Below are positions 43,426 to 55,400 of a stretch of DNA of 64,000 bases, piece after piece. Each line of letters begins with the position of its first letter. Position 1 is the first letter of the stretch. The notes under the pieces are model-generated. The model saw nothing but the letters and a program-made list of their open reading frames with translations, made no database searches and was not told where the DNA came from. This DNA is from Zerene cesonia (lineage: Eukaryota > Arthropoda > Insecta > Lepidoptera > Pieridae): positions 748,261 to 812,260 of the forward strand of contig NW_024045140.1 of NCBI RefSeq assembly GCF_012273895.1, written 5' to 3'. The position numbers were made by a program, and so were the translations under genes.

Positions 43426-46400
43426 CTGAAATTAGGAACAATTTTAGTATAAAAATTTTTATTTATCACATCATAGCGGGTGACTGAGCTGGTGGTTCGC
43501 CTGATGGTAAACGATCACCACCACCCGTGAACAGAGAAGAGGTAGTGCTTCTGCGTTATTCGATTTTACGTGGCAAGGGATAAGGAAAGGATTGATAAAG
43601 CGAATTAAGGAACGGACTGGGTAGGAAAAGCATACAGACAGGATATTATACCACTTTGGTAAACATGATATCTTGTCTATTTCTCCATAAATGTCCATAT
43701 TTACAAGAGAAAAAGTATACAGACATTATAAGAAAAAATACTGATATTACGAAATGGTATGCTTTGATAGTGTGTTATGTCCTTATGTATCTCAAGAACT
43801 ACTTGAAATGTGATTGTAATATTTTATTTCAATGTATGTTATATTGAGATATTTCATTTAATTCCATTCCAGTCTCATAAAAAGCATAAAAATAGCTTCA
43901 TATCATACATGATATACATTTAAATATCCACAAAATTAGTTCTGAACGCAATTCAATAAATGCTTCTGCTTGTATGTATGATTAGATCTTTAAAACTACC
44001 CAACATATTTTGATAGGTTTTTTTAATAGATAGTGATTCAAGAGGAAGATTTATACTTTATATGTATAATAACATCCATTAACCGACTTCGAATTCAACG
44101 CGTACGCAGGGCAAAAGCTAAGTTCAACACATTATTAACATTCAAGTGTGTGAGTTGTGCGTGTGAGTGAGTTCAAACTCAAACTCAAACTCACCTCCTC
44201 GTATATCTCCTCGACGCCGGCCGTCTCATATATCGTCCCGTCCTCCTCGTAGACCTCCAGCTCCGTCTTCACCGGCGGCTGGTACATCGCCGATTCAATT
44301 TTCACTTCCACGTTCATACCTGAACGGGGAAAAACATACATTTTATTGTTATACTAGCTGCGCCCCGCGGTTTCACCTGCGTAAGTCCGTATCCCGTAGA
44401 AATATCGGGATAAAAAGTTGCCTATATGTTATTCTCCAGTCCAGTTGTCCAGCTGTCTATGTACCAAATTTCATTGTCATCGGTTCCGTAATTTTTGCGT
44501 TAAAGAGCAACAAACATACACATATACATACATCCTTACAAACTTTCGCATTTATAATATTATAATTGCAAGTAGGATTTATCAATTTGAACTACACAAT
44601 GTAACAGTAACGCCACCTGTTGACATTTCTAAGGCAATTAATGTTTCCTAAACAACACAAAAATATATTTTTGTATATTTGTGTAATTTGGAAAACATTG
44701 TTTGATTTATATGGAATGTGGCATGGGAGAATTCGGAGAAGTTTCCCATATGATTTCTCAGTTGACAAACTGTCTCTGTAGTAAATGTTCTTCAAATCGG
44801 CCCATACTTCCGGAGATTACTGCATGCAAACAAACGAAACTCTACAGCTTTTTTTAATTACTATAGAAGTATAGATATCAAGTCTACATCTATAATGCTG
44901 AAGAGTTTTGTTTGTTTGGTTGAATGTTATATAATGTATTTATTTTAATTTTAGGGACTATTGGTTCGATTTGAAAAATTCCTTCCTTCAGCGTTAGATA
45001 GACAATTTATTGAGGAAGACTATAGGCAACAAGTCTGTGGTATATAATATATATATAGTACCTGGATGACCGAGCTTTGTTCGGTTTAACTTCGTGAAGT
45101 TAGATTGTTTATAAGCGTTTTTTCCAAGATCGTTTAGGCATTTTTAAGTGAACACGTGCATTAAGAAGACACAAAACAATATAAACAATTAGTCTAACCT
45201 CAAAGCAAACACTCATTGACTTCGTTACTTAACAACGCCATTTGCTGGAACTTTAATTATTCGCCAAAAAATAGTATTAGTATTACTATTCGCCAATAGA
45301 TGTCAGCAAGAAAAAATTGTATTAGTATTATTATTCGCCAATAGATGTCAGGTCGTCGTCGTTAGTATTATTATTCGCCAATAGAGTCGCTAAGTTTAAG
45401 TCGATAAAACACGAATATGATATTTTCTAAAAAAAGATTCCTAGCTAGATCGATTTATCGCCCCCGAAACCCCCTATATACTAAATTACATGAAAATCGT
45501 TGGAGCCGATTCCGAGATTTGAGAGATACAAGAATTGCTCGTTTAAAGGTATAAGATGGTATATATATATATATGTCCACGAAGCCGGGGCGGATCGCTA
45601 GCAATTAACAAAAGCCTCACCTCTACGGTTAGCCTCCTTCACCTTCCTGTTCTTGCTCTTGTACGGCGCCGGCATTTTCAAATGCACCGTCTTCACGTGC
45701 AGCTTCATGGAGTTGGACTGCGTGAAGGTCTTACCGCACTGCGGACACTGGTACGGCTTTATACCCGTGTGCACCTGCGGGTGTTCACATGTTGGGACTG
45801 TTTGGACAGATATCGTGGGGAGGGGGTGTGTGACCGTAATAAGGATGTACAGCGATTCTATACAACGGCCTAGCGTATGAAGTTTAGGTTTTATATTTGT
45901 TTTTAGTTATATAGCATTGAAATGCTTTATGAAAAAAAATTTTTTTAAAAATATATATTTTTTTTTTTTTGAAAAAACACGGGTTCGAATCCCGCCTCGT
46001 GATCAACATTTTTCTATTCTTTAAAAATTTCAAGTATGGGTTTCTTTTTTGTTAATAATAATTTGTATTATCGTCATGTTTTTCCGGTTCCGGCAGTGTA
46101 GACGTAAAGACATAGTTTTGTATAGCTCCGTTTTTAGACGTATAAACTGTGAACANNNNNNNNNNNNNNNNNNNNNNNNNNNNNNNNNNNNNNNNNNNNN
46201 NNNNNNNNNNNNNNNNNNNNNNNNNNNNNNNNNNNNNNNNNNNNNNNNNNNNNNNNNNNNNNNNNNNNNNNNNNNNNNNNNNNNNNNNNNNNNNNNNNNN
46301 NNNNNNNNNNNNNNNNNNNNNNNNNNNNNNNNNNNNNNNNNNNNNNNNNNNNNNNNNNNNNNNNNNNNNNNNNNNNNNNNNNNNNNNNNNNNNNNNNNNN

Positions 46401-49400
46401 NNNNNNNNNNNNNNNNNNNNNNNNNNNNNNNNNNNNNNNNNNNNNNNNNNNNNNNNNNNNNNNNNNNNNNNNNNNNNNNNNNNNNNNNNNNNNNNNNNNN
46501 NNNNNNNNNNNNNNNNNNNNNNNNNNNNNNNNNNNNNNNNNNNNNNNNNNNNNNNNNNNNNNNNNNNNNNNNNNNNNNNNNNNNNNNNNNNNNNNNNNNN
46601 NNNNNNNNNNNNNNNNNNNNNNNNNNNNNNNNNNNNNNNNNNNNNNNNNNNNNNNNNNNNNNNNNNNNNNNNNNNNNNNNNNNNNNNNNNNNNNNNNNNN
46701 NNNNNNNNNNNNNNNNNNNNNNNNNNNNNNNNNNNNNNNNNNNNNNNNNNNNNNNNNNNNNNNNNNNNNNNNNNNNNNNNNNNNNNNNNNNNNNNNNNNN
46801 NNNNNNNNNNNNNNNNNNNNNNNNNNNNNNNNNNNNNNNNNNNNNNNNNNNNNNNNNNNNNNNNNNNNNNNNNNNNNNNNNNNNNNNNNNNNNNNNNNNN
46901 NNNNNNNNNNNNNNNNNNNNNNNNNNNNNNNNNNNNNNNNNNNNNNNNNNNNNNNNNNNNNNNNNNNNNNNNNNNNNNNNNNNNNNNNNNNNNNNNNNNN
47001 NNNNNNNNNNNNNNNNNNNNNNNNNNNNNNNNNNNNNNNNNNNNNNNNNNNNNNNNNNNNNNNNNNNNNNNNNNNNNNNNNNNNNNNNNNNNNNNNNNNN
47101 NNNNNNNNNNNNNNNNNNNNNNNNNNNNNNNNNNNNNNNNNNNNNNNNNNNNNNNTTTACTAACAATACTGTAATAATTGTCATAAGTGAGATTTTGAAT
47201 AAATGGCTTTATTATTATTATTATTATTATTATCGTCATGTACTGTGTACACAACAGACACTACAATCTATACTAATATTATAAAGCTGAAGAGTTTGTT
47301 TGTTTGAACGCACTAATCTCAGGAACTACTGGTCGGATTTGAAAAATTCTTTCAGTGTTAGATAGCCCATTTATTAAGGAAAGCTATGTATGTGCCACGG
47401 GCGAAGCCGGAGCAGACCGCTAGTTTTTTATATGGACTAGCTATAGCCTGTGTTGGTCAGTGCATTTGCAGCTATCTAATGGTGAAAGAATTTTCGAAAT
47501 TGGTCAAGCTGTTCGCGCGTCATGGCGTGACCAAGGGAAATAGGGATCCATTTTTATATTATTGCTAGCACACCCGGCCACGCGTTGCTGTGGCTGAGTA
47601 ATAATTAAAAATACTTACATTATAAATTTTTGGGATAATTAATCGAAATAAAAACTATCCTATATTAAATAAAAAATGCCAAATTTCATCAAAATCGGTC
47701 GAGTTAGTGAAGAGTTCATTGCGAACATACATCATGACACTGGATTTATGTATATTATTATGTATGTATGAATTGGATATTTCTTTCTGAATAAACGTGC
47801 GATAAAGAATTTGTAGTTTTTATAAGGATTTATAACTCACCCGATCGTGTCTCAACAGCGCAGCTTTGTTGCTAAAGGCCTTCGGGCACTGCGGACACTG
47901 GTAGGGCCTCTCGCCGGTGTGCGTTCTCATGTGAATCTGAATATTAGTGTTAATTAATTCATATTGTTTGTTTAAAGTAATGAATTATTCATTAATTGTC
48001 ACTACACAGTCTTAAAACAAAGCCCTATGTCACTATGTATGCTTAAATCTGTAGAACTATTTATAGGATTTTGATGGGATGATTTTTTTTTAATAAATAG
48101 TGATTTAAGAGGAAGGTTTATATTTGTAATAACATCTATTAAACTACTCCGAATTGACGCGTGCGAAGCCGCGGGCACAAGCTAGTAGGACATGAGCTCA
48201 AACTCAAAGGTTTATTCTAATACTAGCTGCGCCTCGCGGTTTCACCCGCGTAAGTCCGTATCCCGTAGGAATATCGGGATAAAAAGTTGCCTATATGTTA
48301 TTCCAGTTGTCCAGCTGTCTACGTACCAAATTTCATTGCAATCAGTTCAGCAATTTTTGCATAAAAGAGTAAATAACAAGTTGTCAATTTAAGTGCACTG
48401 TTCGGTATTTATCACTCGATAACTCCGTGAGTTTCCGTGAGATCGACGTAATTCTTTTTTTGTTCAATAGGGAATGATTGTTATTTGGTATTTGTTATTG
48501 TAGAATCTGAAGTGGTACCTCCACCACAGGGCCATGGGTGACCGTTTTGGTGGAAAAGTACAGAAAACAGTAAAATTCTTAAATCCAATCCCAATAGTAT
48601 ATTAAAACAGGGAACTTTAGGGCTTAATCTATTAGTTAATCTTAATCTATTAGTAATATGTTTAGTTAAACTAGCAAAAATTGATTAATCGAGAGAAAAA
48701 AATACATGAATTTCACAATAGAGCTAACACCAGTTATATGAATTAAATATCTCAATTTACCTGTAAAAACAAAGGCATAGTGAAGTTCTTCGGGCAGAGC
48801 GAGCACTGATAGGGCCTCTCCCCAGTGTGGACCCTTTGATGATAGCGCAGCGCTGCATTTGACTGAAATATTATATAACTGGTTATGTTTGTTTTTTCCA
48901 CTTCATAATAAAGAGATTGTTTATTTGTTTGATATGATTTAACTAAAAACCTCCTGTTCAATCCCAAGGGTGCAATTAATTGAGATATAAAGTATCCTAT
49001 CACCCAACTTTATATCTAATGAATAGCTCATTCTTAGCTAGGACAAGAGTCTTACAATGAATCGGTCTTTGGAATGTCACTGGTTTACTTATTGTCTATG
49101 AGAAGTAGAAACTACCCTCAATTTATTGTTATTTTAGTTTGTTTTATTTTGTTAACCATACTTATAACGCTAAGCGAGTAAAAATGATGTAAAAAATTGT
49201 ATTTCTCTGTAAGTGATTTAATTGTAATCTTTAGAGAAATAAATGTATTTAACCGTAAAAACCTACTATTATGGGCCTTCTCGATAGTTCAATGAAAATT
49301 TACATTGATTATGGTCTGTTGTTGAGAAATAAATTCATTTTGATTATGCAAAACTTATACTTAGCGTGTTGTTGAATTATTTAATTTACACAAATGAGCA

Positions 49401-50850
49401 TGAGTGTAAAAGCTAGTCTGTAATAAAACCAGTAACAGTAAATACATGTAAATTAAATCTGTAATAATGTGAGAAGCACACAAACTAGCATAATTGCCAT
49501 TTCACTAATGTCTATTTTTTCTTTTTATGTCATCAACAGCAATAGAGCTGGTGGTGACCCTGATGGTAAGTGCTACCACCGCCCATTAACATTTGGAGAC
49601 ATAAGGCCGATTGCAGACCTTATACCTCAACTGCCGTCTTCAAGTTGGAATTAAGGAAGGATTGACGAAAAAAGGAATAGACTGGGAAGGATAAGGAAAA
49701 GGTATGTGCCTCCAGCACCCCACACAACGAACGAAACACGGCAGCATGCTATTTAACACCGGTCTTATATGGGGGTGTGGTACTTCCCCAGTGCGAGTTG
49801 TCCCAATCTATGCCGAAGTGTGCTCGACAACCACATACAAATTTAAAACACCACAATACTCACAGCATATCTCTTCCCGCAGACTTCACACACAATGTTC
49901 TTCATGTTATAATACTTCTTCCTGTCCCTGATCTCTTGTATGGTCCGCACTCGCTTAACACGGGGAACGATATGCACCCTCTGGTGCAAGACGCACGCTT
50001 TCTCGCTTGTGAACACTTTATCACACTGAAAACAAACCACGAAACATTATTCCGACAATTATGCATTTACCAGAGATCAACACATATAGCTGACACTAAC
50101 ACTGCAAGTTTTAGTTTTTTAGACAATAAATTTTGCTAAAAACAATATTTTTTCAAAACAATTCGAGAAAATGTTTCCTGTTTTTTTGATATTCCTGGGA
50201 AAGTACTTAGATAGAATCAAATACAATTTCAGTTTAATATTGAAATTAATTGAAAGTTATAATGCAAAAGACAAATAGCTAAGATGGTAAAATATTGGTA
50301 GGCTAAACGATATAGGTAAAATGTTTATTTGTTTACAGTATCTTCTTTCTATGCTTTACTAAAACTTATTAGCAATATTAGTTAATTAAACCCTCGTATC
50401 GTTAGTAAAAATATGCTCATTACCGCCATTAATAACTGTTACCACGTAAAACATAAACATTTTGGATGTAATAAGTTTAAGTAATTTTGAGGTTATCCCG
50501 CCAAATTGACAATAAATTTTATCTAACCTACCAAGCGATAAAACAAATATAGACCTTGGTAAGATATAAATAGTTAAAAACTGAACTAGAAGGAATTAAA
50601 ATATAAAGACTCTATAAAAAAAATCATCACTTCAATTTGGCAGTTAGCGGTAACGACACAAAATAGCAATTTGTTTTTTCAAATTACGATTTTAGCTTAC
50701 CGTATCGCACTTGTATTCATTTCTTTCGATTTTTGTATGATCTTTTTCCAAATGTTCCTTCAGTGCGTCTTCCGTGGGAAATGTATCTCCACATTCACAG
50801 ATAATATAATGTATACTAACAAATGAACAATAAAATGTGTTATTACTCAT
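43294..50850 (-). CDS. C2H2 zinc-finger protein (7 exons, 306 aa)
   Basis: Seven minus-strand exons (50701-50850, 49864-50025, 48761-48862, 47841-47936, 45621-45774, 44195-44319, 43294-43425) join in frame. Five canonical C2H2 fingers have Cys pairs at 48/51, 96/99, 124/127, 152/155 and 180/183 and His pairs at 64/68, 112/116, 140/144, 168/172 and 196/201. Fingers 3-6 are joined by TGERPYQ or TGIKPYQ linkers, the DNA-binding type. An N-terminal finger-like unit (C18, C20, H33, H38) has only one residue between its cysteines. Most introns split fingers, and the intact C-x2-C and H-x3-H spacing after joining confirms the splices. A basic stretch (YKSKNRKVKEANRR) follows finger 6, a possible nuclear localisation signal. 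The acidic tail (E/Y/V-rich, residues 223-306) has VKIE, VKTE and VKVE. Likely a nuclear transcription regulator; I cannot name an orthologue. Confidence 0.9.
44195..44319 (-). CDS. Zinc-finger gene exon 6
   Basis: Acceptor CCCCGTTCAG; the donor GTGAGT runs into GAGTTT repeats. Encodes MNVEVKIES, VKTELEVYEEDG and EEIYEE. Confidence 0.9.
44354..44576 (-). mobile_element. Lep1-like Helitron (family A) in zinc-finger intron 5
   Basis: Full-length minus copy 34 bases from exon 6; holds an expanded CATA/TACA microsatellite. Confidence 0.72.
45621..45774 (-). CDS. Zinc-finger gene exon 5
   Basis: Acceptor GAACACCCGCAG; donor GTGAGG in phase 1. Encodes VHTGIKPYQCPQCGKTF, the last finger and the basic stretch. 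Confidence 0.93.
46156..47155. other. Assembly gap (1,000 N) in zinc-finger intron 4
   Basis: Exactly 1,000 N. The zinc-finger reading frame needs no exon from it. Confidence 0.97.
47270..47425 (+). mobile_element. Short Helitron-like element (family D)
   Basis: Same interior as 13582-13746 and ends ACCGCTAG before T. Confidence 0.58.
47841..47936 (-). CDS. Zinc-finger gene exon 4
   Basis: Acceptor TAATATTCAG; donor GTGAGT. Encodes IHMRTHTGERPYQC and finger 5 up to LLRHDR. Confidence 0.93.
48223..48373 (-). mobile_element. Lep1-like Helitron (family A), truncated
   Basis: CTAG end intact; stops before the microsatellite. Confidence 0.68.
48761..48862 (-). CDS. Zinc-finger gene exon 3
   Basis: Acceptor ATAATATTTCAG; donor GTAAAT. 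Encodes the second half of finger 3 and CSLCPKNFTMPLFLQ of finger 4. Confidence 0.92.
49864..50025 (-). CDS. Zinc-finger gene exon 2
   Basis: Acceptor GTTTGTTTTCAG; donor GTGAGT. Encodes CDKVFTSEKACVLHQRVH, a long basic linker, and the first half of finger 3 (CEVCGKRYA). Confidence 0.9.
50701..50850 (-). CDS. Zinc-finger gene exon 1
   Basis: ATG at 50850-50848 with G at -3; donor GTAAGC. Encodes residues 1-50, ending EYKCDT, whose Cys pairs with the first Cys of exon 2. A five-codon uORF (ATG to TAG, 50924-50910) lies upstream. Confidence 0.82.
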
Positions 50851-50924
50851 TGCGAACACCACAGATTACTTGACTTTGATTATCAGCAGAATGATTTTAT
50901 TTTTCTATGCTACATCGACGCCAT

Positions 50925-52316
50925 GACAGTATCTGTGGGACAACGCGTTGTTCTCTGTGTATGTTACCAGTATCTGTATACAAATCGATTTTGAATCGAT
51001 TATGAAATGTCATTTTATTGCATTAGATTATTTTAGAGTCAAATTTTGTTTCCTTTTTTATCAGAATAATGTTATTGTAATTAACGTAATTATAGATTAC
51101 TTTCTAATATCTATGGAAGGTCCGAGTTTGAACTTGAAAAAAATTAGATAATTATCTAATAGTTATCCAGTCCATAAATACATACCTAACCATACTAATA
51201 ATTAGATAAGCAATTTGTGTTTAATGAAATTGATTAATCGTATCATGGCCCTATTGTAACTTTAATAATTATAACAATTTTTTTTCAAGTACGAAATTAA
51301 GTTTATTAATTGTTTTTAGTATATCAATAAATATTTCATTAAAAAAGTAGTCATTGAAATTTAGGAAGATGTATAAAAAATTTTCAGAATGAACTTGAAA
51401 AGTAAATGTTTAATATGTATTTTGTTATTAATTAATTAATTAATTAAAAAGGATTTCATGAGTCAAATGCAACCAATTCAATTTCAAAATCGAGTTTTAT
51501 AAATTATTCGATTAAACAGTGACGTTGCACAGACCCACCGGAACTCAGATTATTTTTTCGTTATTGCCATAATGAAAATTTTTAATATTTATTTCTTGAT
51601 TAAAAAGTAAGACACAAATATAAAATAAGAAGCTAAAGTAATTTTCAATAAAAATATTTCATGAAATCACAGTTTTAATAGTATTATATTCAATTTGCAT
51701 TATTACAATTAAATTATAAAAAATAGATAGTACATTTTGTTAAAAATATCATTGACATCTATTATTAAATGCATAATAATCTAATATCAGTAATTACTAA
51801 CGTTTATTTTTTGAAATTTATAGCTTTCAAATGCAACATAAATGAGAAATATTGAAAGAACAATAAAAATCGATTCAGATTACATATATTTTTTTTCCAA
51901 TTCTCTCACATACAAAACATTTGAATGCAATAAATCTTAAAGTTAGATTCAACAAAGGCCGCGTTCCACCGATACAATATTGTCGTCATTTAAATAATGC
52001 TTAAATAACAATAGATGGCGCCGCATGTCCCTTAGGCACATGAAACTGAAAAAGTAAAAGAAAATCGATTAATGAGGCGGCATCACGGGTCCACCTGCTA
52101 CTCGTGAAGAAACGTAGCCACGGTTCTGCGAATGACGTGGATTTGAATTATGTCTAGTGATTGAATTATTTCGACTCTTTCTAAATTTATCAATTATTAA
52201 TGTTATGAAGTAAAAAAAGTGTAATATGCATTTTGTCACATTCGATTTTTACAATTATTAACAGTATTATTTAAATATAAGCCGCATAGACATCCCTCAC
52301 ATTATTTAGTTACAAA
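50925..52316. other. AT-rich intergenic spacer between the two minus-strand genes
   Basis: No exon seen. It contains an old fold-back element (51840-52200) and presumably the zinc-finger gene's promoter. Confidence 0.45.
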
Positions 52317-52322
52317 TTTATT
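52317..52322 (-). terminator. Poly(A) signal of the PDZ-RING gene
   Basis: AATAAA on the minus strand, 55 bases after the stop codon. Confidence 0.55.
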
Positions 52323-52376
52323 AGTTTTACCACAGATAATATAATACTATATTAGTTTTACATAATTTATGAATTT

Positions 52377-52438
52377 CTATTGATGATCACAGGCTAAGAC
52401 ATAAATTGGAGGTGGTGAAAGTAAATAAACTGGCGTAT
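52377..52438 (-). CDS. PDZ-RING gene exon 9 (terminal)
   Basis: Acceptor ATTTTGTTTCAG; encodes TPVYLLSPPPIYVLACDHQ and TAG. Confidence 0.8.
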
Positions 52439-55400
52439 CTGAAACAAAATAAAAGTGCTCATTGAATATATATTTATTTTACATTAAGTGTGATTTTTTT
52501 TGTAAACACTTTTTGTACATATTCCTTTCTGAGAAAGGAATATACATGTAATTAAATTATCTTGTAAAATTTCTATTTAACAATATAGTTACATAAAAAA
52601 TAATAAAAAAACAAGCTTTAAAGATATTCTATCATCAACTGCATTGTCTTAATTTTTTTTTGTGCAGAGAGATTGAATGAATTTCTTATGTATAAGAAAA
52701 TATATACAATCCCAATCAGGATCATAAATTAAACTCATAAAATAATTGTAATCTCACCTATACTCGATAAGTGTAGAAAGTTTTAATTAAATCGGTCCGT
52801 TTAAAGTGAGTCTAAGTCCAGTCATTTAGACTCTACATATAAACATACAGATGAAGCTAATAAAAGAGTGATACAGAGCTACATTTAATTGATATCTGCA
52901 ATCAAAACTCCCAATAGTAACAATTTCACACTGTTATATTTTTTACTTATGTTATATGACTTACCACAAGCATTATTTGTCTTTAAATTATCCATTGAGG
53001 TACTTTGTTGTCCGTTACAGTCACTAAAACAAAATATTAAGTACATTTTTATTTCGATAAATGAACAACAGGTATTGCATGTATAATTTATGGTTATATT
53101 ATAACAACCAACCTTTGTTCGTTTGAATTAATATTACTTAGAGATTTAGATAAATGGCAACTCTGAACTGCGAAATTTTGTAAATCGGCCAAAGAACACG
53201 CTTGCCTTAATCTAGCAACTAGTTTGTGTTGTATTGATATATTATTGCAAGTAGCATTTCCGTTGCAACAATCTGTATCATCGTTGTTTATTTTTGGAAC
53301 ATTTTTTGTTGCAGCACATTTACAATTCAAATCAGTGCAATTCGTTTCCCGCCTATTTTGGCAACTGACGTTTTCAACACTTCCGCTTTGTGTGTGACAG
53401 TGACAGCTATGATTGCCAGTATTAGAACTTTCTACGAAATTTTGTTTTGTGTTGGCTTTATGGCAGTCTATAAGTAATGAGCGTCGTATATTCGGATCTG
53501 AAGAATATTTTTCATTGGATTGTAATCTATTTCGATTCATCATCGATAATTGATATTGTCCTTTTCGTCTAGGTGATGGAGAGACGTTGGGTGATCTATT
53601 TGGAGTATTATAAGCTGATAAAGTTTTCTGAGTCTTCTTTGCTGGGTCTTTTATTTCGTATTCAGTAGCTATTGCTTCAAACACCTGTAAATAAAAATCA
53701 TGATTGTAACAATAAGCCACACCATATTTTCATTAAAAAAAAAATAGAACAATTAAAAGTTTAGAATTTTTTATTTATTTTTACCTGTTCCGCAACTAGA
53801 TTCTTGGCATATGGCGACTCTTTTGGCGGCAAAGGTTCCCGACATAACGCACACCTTTCTAAGCGTGTCCAACAAGCTAAATTTAAGAAAAATATCATTA
53901 TAAATAATAATAAATATAAAATTTTATATTACAGTGAAATTTTTAGAATTTTTGCTTATATAAAAACTATAGTGTGCTTTTTGTTAATATATTATGTATG
54001 GTGAAATACGTAATAAAATAAAATAAACGCCAATGCTAAGAAGAAATTTGTACGCCAATCACGCTGAAACTGCTGAATGGATTTTGATAAAATTTGGTAT
54101 ACAGACTGGGTATGAGCTGAATTGGGTGTTGGCTACTTTTATACCGATTAAATGCTCCCTTGGGATAAAACGGAAATCTTGATATCCGGGCGGAGCCGGG
54201 ACGAGCGTCTAATAATAAGTCAGTCAATCATTGTAGTGAAATAATAAATACTAACCGAGTATAACTTTAACGATGTAAAACATATGAAAAGCATCATGAA
54301 TGCAGTTATCGTTCACTAAAAACGATGATGTTTCTTCTGACCTGCGTGTGTCTTGCTTCAAATTTCCCCAGTCAATTTGATCTCAATTTTATTTCTTTAT
54401 AGTTTTATCGCTAAGTCACACAGAATGCCTATTTAGCACGTGACGGAGTGTAACCCGACGCCGCGCTGTGACACTAAATTTTTTTATTTTTTTTTTTTTA
54501 TTTTATTTTATTGGTTTCCAAACAACTTATACACTAATATAAGAACAGCAGTGTATATCAAATATTGTTCTGTGTATAAATCTATTCTATGGATACACAA
54601 ATTACTATCTAGTGCGCAAGATTAACTTAACGAANNNNNNNNNNNNNNNNNNNNNNNNNNNNNNNNNNNNNNNNNNNNNNNNNNNNNNNNNNNNNNNNNN
54701 NNNNNNNNNNNNNNNNNNNNNNNNNNNNNNNNNNNNNNNNNNNNNNNNNNNNNNNNNNNNNNNNNNNNNNNNNNNNNNNNNNNNNNNNNNNNNNNNNNNN
54801 NNNNNNNNNNNNNNNNNNNNNNNNNNNNNNNNNNNNNNNNNNNNNNNNNNNNNNNNNNNNNNNNNNNNNNNNNNNNNNNNNNNNNNNNNNNNNNNNNNNN
54901 NNNNNNNNNNNNNNNNNNNNNNNNNNNNNNNNNNNNNNNNNNNNNNNNNNNNNNNNNNNNNNNNNNNNNNNNNNNNNNNNNNNNNNNNNNNNNNNNNNNN
55001 NNNNNNNNNNNNNNNNNNNNNNNNNNNNNNNNNNNNNNNNNNNNNNNNNNNNNNNNNNNNNNNNNNNNNNNNNNNNNNNNNNNNNNNNNNNNNNNNNNNN
55101 NNNNNNNNNNNNNNNNNNNNNNNNNNNNNNNNNNNNNNNNNNNNNNNNNNNNNNNNNNNNNNNNNNNNNNNNNNNNNNNNNNNNNNNNNNNNNNNNNNNN
55201 NNNNNNNNNNNNNNNNNNNNNNNNNNNNNNNNNNNNNNNNNNNNNNNNNNNNNNNNNNNNNNNNNNNNNNNNNNNNNNNNNNNNNNNNNNNNNNNNNNNN
55301 NNNNNNNNNNNNNNNNNNNNNNNNNNNNNNNNNNNNNNNNNNNNNNNNNNNNNNNNNNNNNNNNNNNNNNNNNNNNNNNNNNNNNNNNNNNNNNNNNNNN

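Noticed and set aside
54256..54382. A minus-strand frame containing NDNCIHDAFHMFY with a GTTAGT donor, in the right phase for PDZ-RING exon 6
   Set aside because: It lacks a good acceptor or start, and exon 56902-57046 completes all eight RING ligands when joined to exon 6. An alternative first exon cannot be fully excluded.
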